From: Erodium maritimum
Lineage: Eukaryota; Streptophyta; Magnoliopsida; Geraniales; Geraniaceae
Length of the DNA: 64,000 nt
Reading direction: 5' to 3'
NCBI GenBank assembly: GCA_963921825.1
Contig: OY997595.1
Span: 68,045,879 to 68,109,878, forward strand
The position numbers and the translations under genes are program-made. This document shows, one piece after another, positions 55,600-64,000 of this stretch (positions are counted from its first letter, which is position 1; the number at the start of each line of letters is the position of its first letter). The notes below the pieces were generated by a model that had not been told where the DNA came from, made no database searches, and saw nothing but the letters and a program-made list of their open reading frames with translations.

Positions 55600-56535
55600 G
55601 TTGGGTGTTCCTTCACATAACGCCTTAATTGATTACGGGCTTTAGTCACATTCCTTTGGATGTTGTAACAACTAGATCTCCATTTAACCCTTTGGTTAGC
55701 GGATCCGCAATGTTATCTTTTGATCTTACAAAATCAATAGCGATAACTACAGTTGAGATCAGTTGTTTAATCAGATTTGTGCCCTATTGATTGCTGCTTG
55801 ATTGTCACAATGCACACAAACCTTGAGTACAAGCTTTAGCCAATCTGGATTATCCTCCAAGAAGTTTCGTAGCCACTTGGTTTTATCCAAGGCACAAACT
55901 CAGATTCCATGACAGATCTGGTTATGATCGTTTGTCTTGAGGATATCCATGACACTGCTGCTTCTATTAGAGTAAGGACATATCCACTCATGCTTTTTGA
56001 ATCCTTAATATCAGATAATCAACTAGCATCAGAGTATCCTTCAAGAACACTAGGTTCTCTCTTATAGTGCAGTCCATAGTCACACGAGTATATCGTAAGT
56101 ATCCAAGTACTCTTACGATAATTGTCCAATGGTCTTTCCATGGATTACTCGTGAGTCTACTCAATGTACTTACCATAACTGCATGTCAGGTCTAGTACAA
56201 CTCATGAGATACATAGTCAATGCTTTCACCTTTATTTTAGACAAGTGTTCACTAATGTCTATAGGTGTTCTGGCATTACAAGTATCATTCTTACTGAATT
56301 TACTCAGTATCTTGTCTATGTAGTGTGATTGGGTTAATATGACACCATCAGATGAACGTTTGATTTGAATACCCAAAATCATATACGCGAGTACCATTTC
56401 TTTTATGTCAAACTTAGAGTTTAACAAGGTTTTGGTACCCTTTACCATCTTATCACTACCCCCCATGATTAGAATGTCATCCACATACAGACATAGGATC
56501 ACATATCCCTCATTTGTGGTCTTAACATCTATCAT
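55600..56535 (-). pseudogene. copia pol fragment (end of reverse transcriptase and RNase H)
   Basis: On the minus strand the fragment opens in the RT with GYVILCLYVDDILIMGG (the YVDD active-site motif at about 56476-56487). It continues through HYIDKILSKFSKNDTCNART and [11 protein letters not shown], passes into RNase H ([14 protein letters not shown]) and near 55700 has SKDNIADPLTKGL, the usual copia pol end, in shifted frame. The first half of RT, integrase, protease and gag are absent. Frameshifts and stops make it inactive. Confidence 0.85.
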
Positions 56536-56879
56536 TTGTCACACTTGTTTATCTTGTAGTTATTGACTAGCAAGACATCTTCAAGCTTTTGTACATTGCT
56601 TACGTGCTAGCTTCAGTCTAATAAACTACAGTCCACTATTTTTACGACCGATTGTCATCTTATTTAATAATAGAGCCAATAACTTAGCAAGACACCCCCA
56701 CATTTTCAAGTAATTATTGGAAGGTTTTCTCCCTTTCCATAATTCAGGTAGAGTCTTGTCTAATTTCTTAAGGGGTACCTTATTCAAAGGTAGTTAGCTA
56801 ACAAAATAGCTTCCCCTCCCCCCACATGTCAAGTGACAACCCAAATTTGATTTGATCAAAGGGTTCGTCATGTGAATAA

Positions 56880-58600
56880 TTATTTTGACATAAATTCCGC
56901 ATTTATAGTCCGTTGGAATTTTAGGATGTGTTCCGAGATTGTTTAATCTTACGCAGCGCTACGTGGTAAACGTGTCCAATTTCCCATGTCATACATATAA
57001 CGACACAATGAGATAATTATAAGAAGCGTCCCCCTTACATTATTCATTTATTGGACTTAACGTGTTTGGAAACATATTCGTTTCCCACAAGTATTCATCC
57101 TTAGTCAAAACTAATTTATCACCCTCATAAACCGTCCTTAAGCCTTGTACACTTCAAGTCGTTTCGAGGTTCTTCCTATATCCGGAAGTCACATTGAAAT
57201 TTGAGCAATTCTCATTTTCAAATAATTTCACGTTGTTTCACTAAGAAACTAATCCAATTAACAATTTTTAACATTTGGACGTATTCCAATATGTTTAAAT
57301 TGATTTGTCATATTTCAATTGTCAAGAATTGAAACTATTCAAATTTGGTCATTTGTTCTTTCCATGGAGCAAAATTAACTTGATCTTGAAACCTTAAATT
57401 TAATCGTTCTAACGTGTTTCACATTGAAACAGAAATCGATTAATAGGTCAATGATTAAATTAATCTTCTCAATGATAAATCGACACATTCGATTGAACTT
57501 GCACCAAGTAAGCCGAATCGATTAATTAATCGTTCGCACGTGTTTGATCAAGAAGTTTGGAAATGAAACAATTCAATTTCTCTTTTCTTGTTCTTGTATA
57601 GGTTTGTTTCATTTTTGAAATCAATTGAACCTTTCTAATTTGTCATTTCTTTATAAGAACAGGATCAAATTCACTATTTAGATCCATATCGATCTTTTAT
57701 ATGGTTCAAGCCAATTAAACCGTTTAACTCAACCTCGATTGAGCTTAAATATCGATTGAGTTGTCTTTACGTGTTTCAAAGAAACAAGATCAATTCAATC
57801 TATTTTATCAACTACAGAATTTGAACAAATGGTTCACCACTTAAACCCGAAGTTCATAAGTAGATAGAACATCATTTGTCCATCACATTCTAAAGTGAAA
57901 GCAAGTTGTTCGTACGTGTTCTTTAAAGAACATCATCAATATTGAACTTAAATTCTAACACAGAATTTTTAGTTCCAACTTACTCGTTGTAACGTTTTTC
58001 CACAAAACAGGAATCAATTAATTTACTTTCCAAATCTTGGATGTTTTAATTAATTGAAACCATTCAGTTTGTCAATTTCCATCGAGTGTCTTTTAGTCGT
58101 TGAAAGCACGTTCGATTTTAATCTATTCGTACATGTTCTACTTTTAGAACCGAATCAGATTTTTATTTTACGGATCTCACGAATCCATTTGTTCGATCGT
58201 CTTTATGTGTTTCCAAGAAACAAGATCGATCACAAATATCGTTCTTCTAAGGAAATGTTTTAAATTCCCTTTAGGAGACTAGGAAACCGTTTAGGAAATA
58301 AATCCAATTTGTTTCCTTCTTGAATTTAGAGAAAACCGTTTAGGAATTTTATTCCAAGTTCGTTTCTCTCGTTTGTTTCACAAAGAAACTGTATTTATCA
58401 AAAGTTTCCAATCGTTGGAAATTTTAATCTGTTCGAACGTGTTCTAATTAGAACCGATCAGATGAAAAGTTCATTGTTCGTACGTGTTCTAATTAGAACC
58501 GAATCAGATAACATCAAAATTGATGTAACAAGATCGTCTTTACGTGTTTCTAGGAAACAAGATCGATCACAAGAATTATTCTAGTATATAGAATAAGTAG
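56880..58600. repeat. Dispersed palindromic motif array inside the copia-related element
   Basis: At least eleven related short inverted repeats occur at about 57060, 57410, 57536, 57768, 57916, 58001, 58130, 58205, 58437, 58483 and 58541. Forms are ACGTGTTTC...GAAACAAGATC and CGTACGTGTTCTAATTAGAAC (perfect palindrome GTTCTAATTAGAAC), usually followed by GATC or ATCAGAT. Between them the sequence is AT-rich and non-coding. Confidence 0.7.
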
Positions 58601-58819
58601 AAGAATAGAGTTTTTTTTTTCTTTCTTAAAACTGTCCAGCCGGGTTGGATTGACCCACACACCGAACCTGCTCCACAATCCGGTCCGCTTCCAGCGTACA
58701 TGACCCGCATGCCGACACACGCCCATCACGCCAGTGATGCATTTCTTTCTTTAGATGACTTGGGCTGGTTCCTATATTTTTAGGCCTGAAACAAAATTAA
58801 ACTATGGCCCACATAATAA

Positions 58820-61800
58820 TCTATATTATATATTAAAGGATTGTGACACTGTATACCACGCGCGTATTTCACTGTTTTCACTCGCATGTCACGCGCTTTA
58901 CATTCTCTCACACGCCGGTTAGCCTCAAACCCCTAATTTCGGAAATCCCTATTTCGATTGATGAGTTGTTTCTCTCCACCCGGTTCCTATGTTCTTCGTA
59001 CAATTGACGGCTCGAGATTTAGTGACGATTCTGCTGGACTAGATGAGAATTGCTCCAATACTCAGTTGAATAAGCACATTCTACCAAGGCTTCCCTGGGT
59101 TCATATGAGGTTCGGAATCATCTTCAATTGCTGACACAGTTGTATGCTGAGGACTGGCTCTCCATTGGCTATCAACTAAGGTAATAGCTTGTTGTTATCG
59201 ATATGAAAGTCATCAATAAAACCAACATGAATCAGTATATATAATTGCCTGAAATGGTTTTGCTCAAATGAATACATGACCAAAGTACTTTTTTGATGTT
59301 CTATACTTTAATTTGTGGAGGAAATGCACATCTAAAGTCACTTGCAGATTGAATTGGGTATAAGAACTGATGGTTTAGGGATGGAGAGTCCAAAGGTGGA
59401 ATAAAGGTAAGATTGTGGTTAATATATGTACTACGAACTAAATACTTGACTTGTGTGATTATCACATAATTGGATTCTTTAGGCTCACATTGCACAAAAT
59501 TTCTAAGATATTTACTACTTATTGATTTGTTCTTCTGTGTTCATGCATGATCATCAAGAAATTGACAAGCAATTAGTTGAACTTATTGGAATTACCTCCA
59601 TAATGGAGGTTAGTTATGGTCATCATTTACCCCCTTATTAATGAACTTATAATTTGATTATATGTATTTACAGCTATATGATCTTTGCTGTATGTGTATC
59701 TTTGGATCTATTTGTTCTAAGATGTATTGTTATTTTTAAAATGCAAATGGTTTACTATATTATGTTTTGAATAAGGCAACTATGATATGAATTGGTAATT
59801 CAGAATGGAGTGGAACGAAGATTATGGTCCATCCCTATTACAAGCCCAAACTGATGCTATAAATCTCTCTTCTGGCGTTAAAACCCAGTTTTTTTTTTGT
59901 TTGATCAGTAATGTATCTTTTTGAATTTCATTTCGTAGGGTTTTGGTTTTATTCCGATGAAGACTTCTCGATTTGTTTTTTCTTTATGTGATGGCTAATG
60001 GTTTTTTTTGTACTCTAATCCAGAGACTACGGCGGAGATTCTTACAATGGCGGCCAAAGGAGTTCGGGGTTGGGCACTCCAACCACTGACGTGGGTAAGA
60101 TTTTGGCTTACACTCATGGTTAGTCATTCTTGATGCCATTTCCGTTGATGATGAAATTAACAACGAGCATGGGAGAAATGATTGGGCTGATCGTCATCGA
60201 CAATTACATGTAAAGATGTTATTTTTAAATTCATATTCGTATTCCTTAAGTTGAATTTAGAATATAAGCATTTCAACATACATCAATTTGTTTTTTTTTG
60301 TGAATTGTTCTTCTAATTAAATCCATTGCACTATTTCATTTGTGGACGAAACTTTAGTGCATGTTTTGACAATTATCCCTTAGTTTTATGAATGACATGA
60401 CGTAAATTATGTGCAGTTGTGGCATGCTCCTTTAAACGTTTGAAGCCATTCATGGCTCATCCTTTTGGTGCCAGATCAACCTTCCAGATCAGTACTTGAG
60501 TGAGGCAGAAAATCGTTCAGACAAAGGTAAGAAGATGATTTATGTTAGATTTTTATTTCAGTCCTCAAATGCATATCAAGTCTTATTGTACATGTCCCAC
60601 ATACTACGTTAAAGAGTTCTTAACTTCTCGTGCATAAGTGATTATGCTTTTAATGCCAGTTCTAAGAAATTGGAATCCAACAATATAAATGCGTCAACCA
60701 TTGAATTTCATTTTTGATTATGTATAGTATGCAGGGAAAATAAGAATTTACCTAGAACTGTAATATATGCAAGCTTGGACGCTTATCTTGAAATTGGTAA
60801 ATTTTGGATCATTATCAGTTGCTCAAAAGTTTTGCATTTTTGTGACATGTAAACTCAAGAAAGCTTCAATTTTATATGTACAAAAATGAGAAGGTCTTTT
60901 GTGCATCAAAATGTTAGTCAAGTTGGTAAATTAGATTTAACTCTACTCTCATGATTTTTATATATGTACAACAATAAAAAGGTCCTTTGTGCATCAAAAC
61001 GTTAGTAGTCAAGTTGGTAAATTAGATTTAACTCTACTTGCATGATCTCACAACTCATAGACCGATCCTAAACAGCTGAATCTACCATATAGTGACATGA
61101 AATAACCAAAGAAACTAAAGTTAGTTAGTTAGTTACACTTCTATTATGTTTTATATGGGAGAAGGAAGGAGTTGACACAATTAGAAACATACATAATGGA
61201 ACAGTGCAACACCAATAAGTTGTGTTAAAGATTTTCTCAAAATTATAAGAATATATTTGAGTTATTTGTTGATCATTGTTTATATTTAGGTTATTTGTTG
61301 TATTGGCAGCATATTTTCTGTACAGTATGTTGATGAAATGATGAACCAGGGAGGTAATAGCTAGACTACTGCTCAATTGGGTCCTAATTACCAAGGGGTG
61401 AATTTTAAACTCTAATTTGATCCCCTCATGTTCCAATAATGTATTTGAATGTGATTAGATGTGGTTATAGGATTTGAAATTTATCGATCTCATCTTTTTC
61501 TGAGTGTTCTCTTTTCCCGTTTATTTTTACTGTACTTCATACCTATAAATCAATTTTTTTTGTTTTTTGTTGGGGTGGTTGCACATTTTGGCAATTCGGG
61601 TCGGAATTAGTGGTGGTTCATAGTTTGATTCCTTTGATCACTCCTGATTTCATATAGGGTTTATTTCATGTTTAATTCTGATCGGCGGAAGATTTATTTC
61701 AGGTTAACATGGTTTGTTTCATGTTGACATCTTAATCTATGTTGACATCCTAATCTAGGCCATTTGTGATGCACATACGCTGCTGCTCTGCAGATTAGCA

Positions 61801-62216
61801 GTAAACTCTTTAGATGTGTGAGTTCAGAAATCAGGCCTCTCTCTCCATCGGCACAAGTTATAACGGTCTACTCGGACATGAAACCAGCTAGGTCTATGGT
61901 AATATGAGGCCCAAAAAAGTTTCAAGATGAAGATGCCGAAATGAGAGTTTAGGTGAACTAAGGAATAAGAGTGTTGAATTTTGGTTTCGGCGTTATGAAA
62001 AGTTTGAATTTTACTTATTTAGTTTGTTGAATTCACTGTTTGGTTCACATGTAAAAACCACTACAAGTTATAAAAATGAATTGAATTAGTACATTGGGAT
62101 GATATTGTTTATTGTACTTTAACGTTAAATTATATGTTAGTAAGTTTTTAATACGTATCCTAATCAAGATATAAAATACATTTGGCACCGCGCGATAGCG
62201 CGGTGCAACCACCTAG
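58820..62216 (+). mobile_element. Non-autonomous Helitron, 3.4 kb
   Basis: Starts TCTATATTATATATTAAAGG and ends CTAG, inserted between host A and T as Helitrons do. Six bases before CTAG is a perfect 9-bp stem hairpin, GCACCGCGC GATA GCGCGGTGC (62185-62206). No Rep/helicase frame was seen. Inside are intron-like and exon-like stretches that could be captured gene fragments (for example a frame from ATG at about 58961, MSCFSPPGSYVLRTIDG), none recognised, and a piece of MITE family N. Confidence 0.87.
60324..60379. repeat. Fragment of MITE family N inside the Helitron
   Basis: TGCACTATTTCATTTGTGG and GTGCATGTTTTGACAATTAT match the right terminus of the MITE at 15435-15839. Only one arm is present. 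Confidence 0.75.
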
Positions 62217-62720
62217 TAAATAAATAAATACAGTAGTTGATTTTGGAGTCCTTTAATTTCAGCCGTATATTGGAAAGAGAGAACATTGGGCCCTGTAATA
62301 GACTTTTGCAACAACAACAGAGCCATTCGAGCTTCCCTATACTTGATATATAATATTTACCTTTCTTGTACTTGATACACAGAAGCTCAAGAAAAGGAAA
62401 CTGATGAAAATTAAATCAAATCAAAGTTTGATGTCTGCTGTCAACCAATAGATATTAGCAATCAAGCAAGTAGAAATACACGCATCAGATTGCAAGGTGA
62501 ACGAGAGGATTTCGAAAATCATTTTGAATAAAACTATTTTCTGATTCCCCTTTGATTTTAGAATTTCTATTACCTGCAAAGGAAAACAATTAGATGTAGA
62601 ATGACATGTTATTAGACTTTGTTACCAGACTTCGATTGTAAACTTAGTTTGAATCAAACTCCGGCAAAGGTAACTTGTTCTTCGTCTATGGAACTTGCAA
62701 AACATAAAAAGTCTTAAGAT
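62217..62720. other. Inner 5' region of the copia-related element
   Basis: Lies between the Helitron and the 5' LTR. No primer-binding site matching initiator tRNA and no gag were recognised; the sequence next to the LTR in element sense is ATCTTAAGACTTTTTATG. Confidence 0.4.
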
Positions 62721-63852
62721 TGTTAGACAGGTTAGTCCATAAACGATAATAAACAGATAAAATGAATCCAATATTATTGATGAATATTCAAATCGCATAC
62801 AAAATAAAATAACAAAAAAAAGTATGTAATAACACAAAGTCGATACGTAATCGAAACAGTAACCTCAATCGATACTCGAAGAGGGAACTGGTATGTCGAG
62901 GCCTGCGAACCAGTTTCCTTAAGACTTTTTATTGCCCCGTCTGAGCAAGTCTCCCAAGATACAACGACAACGTAAACGAACTCGAAACCGTGTATGAGAA
63001 GTAGCACCGAGTAGAAAGAAATCAGTTGCTCTGTTATTGGAGAATGAGAGAAATCGTGTAGGTAAATTTCGTGTCTATTTCGTCTCTACTACGTGTCTAA
63101 TTTTTCTCTACGAATCATGAACTAGAACAGAGCTTATATAGGAAAAAGGGGAGAGAGTTTTTGGAAACGAGTTTTATGGAAACACAATTTTCGGAAATAT
63201 CAAATATTGGAAATATATTTTTCCAGTAATTAATTATTAATTTCGAAATATAATAATATTAGGAAATTAAATAAATTTCGGAAATATTAAAAAATTCGAA
63301 ATAATAAAAAATTAGGAAATAATATAAATTTCAGAAATAATAAATTCTGAAATTTCCTTATTGCATATCAATTTCCAAAACTGAAAAAGATATCAATTTC
63401 AGATTTCCTTATTTTGCAATTCTGAAAATTGGAAATTAATTGTTGAGATTTAATACGGGCCGAAGCAAAACGAAGCTGGCGCTACGAGCCCAAATCCGCT
63501 GCAGCATTCGCGTCCCGCACAAAGCCTTTCATCCAAGCAATTCAAACATGCTAGGAAGGCAACGCTATATGAACCCAATGAAAGTTTGGCAATCTTTCGA
63601 TGTGGGACAGCACAAGAATGATGTATTTTTTCATTTGCAATTTTCTCAACAACTAAGTTCAACGGGTGATCTTTGAGCTTTAATTTCTCATTCACCTCTT
63701 GTCCGTTTAGACATCATAATATCTCGTTGGAAAGGCCTCACTTCCTAGAACACGAAACTAGTCTTTCCATAGTTCTAGGATGACCCGATCCAGTAGATAA
63801 TTGAGTGTCAAGTTGACCATTTCCATTAGTCTAAACTCACTTTTGTCCAACA
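62721..63852 (-). repeat. 5' LTR of the copia-related element
   Basis: Nearly identical to 53946-55078 in the same orientation; in element sense starts TGTTGGACAAAAG and ends TAACA. It is followed by the second ATGTT copy and then ordinary non-coding sequence to the window end. Confidence 0.9.
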
Positions 63853-64000
63853 ATGTTAACATCTATCATAGACAAATTTAGGGAGTACGTGCATTTTGAA
63901 GTTATGTTCGACTAGACTAGTTATACCTCGAGCTCATAAATGGGGCAGCCGATTTGATATTTAGTAATCAAATAATTAACCGACATGATTGTTATTAAAG

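Larger units (their letters stand above)
53941..63857 (-). mobile_element. Ty1/copia-related LTR element with ATGTT target duplication
   Basis: LTRs at 53946-55078 and 62721-63852 are about 1.13 kb, with TG...CA ends. The flanks are ATGTT on both sides (53941-53945 and 63853-63857). The element runs on the minus strand: a purine-rich tract (GTGGGGGAT in element sense) adjoins the inner edge of the left LTR, which is therefore the 3' LTR. I count about two dozen differences between LTRs, near 2%, so insertion is fairly recent. Only a pol fragment is left. The usual Met-tRNA primer site is not seen next to the 5' LTR. A Helitron interrupts the interior. Confidence 0.92.

Overview
This is a nuclear genome window from a flowering plant, most likely a eudicot. 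It has intron-rich genes with GT-AG introns and AT-rich spacers. It contains a plant-type NADP-GDH-like gene, two oil-body-lipase-like genes, and a dense mixture of plant repeat types: MITEs with 9-bp target duplications, L1-type LINEs, Ty1/copia and long-LTR elements, PIF/Harbinger and a Helitron. I see no rRNA, tRNA, CRISPR or bacterial-type operon. The species cannot be fixed from the sequence.

Layout. 1-10.3 kb is repeat territory: the end of a long LTR, a 60-bp AT-rich tandem array, a Harbinger-like element with a decayed trihelix/MYB-like ORF, copia and LINE remnants, and an L1 derivative that kept ORF1 but not ORF2. 10.3-21.0 kb holds an intact glutamate-dehydrogenase-like gene of 15 coding exons (637 aa). 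Nine of its 14 introns are mostly occupied by fold-back transposons. 21.4-27.8 kb is LINE debris. 27.8-32.1 kb is the first OBL-like lipase gene (OBL-a, 4 exons, 480 aa). 32.1-49.7 kb is an insertion-rich spacer with three solo LTRs, a Harbinger transposase pseudogene split by one of them, MITEs, retroposons and a 1.36-kb fold-back element. 49.7-53.9 kb is the second lipase gene (OBL-b, 5 exons, 481 aa). 53.9-63.85 kb is a Ty1/copia-related LTR element with a perfect 5-bp target duplication, almost no coding capacity left, and a 3.4-kb Helitron inserted in it.

The three host genes look functional: their frames close exactly across every exon. OBL-a and OBL-b are direct duplicates sharing promoter, coding and 3' sequence. 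They differ by one 154-bp intron whose two splice junctions lie in a duplicated 10-bp sequence. The GDH-like protein keeps the GDH fold signature but, by motif alignment, lacks the catalytic lysine and aspartate. It also carries a basic NLS-like stretch and a CxxC...H...H motif at its N-terminus. No element here is a clear new multi-gene system. The most interesting signals are the intron difference, the possible pseudoenzyme, and the layered, datable transposon insertions inside introns.
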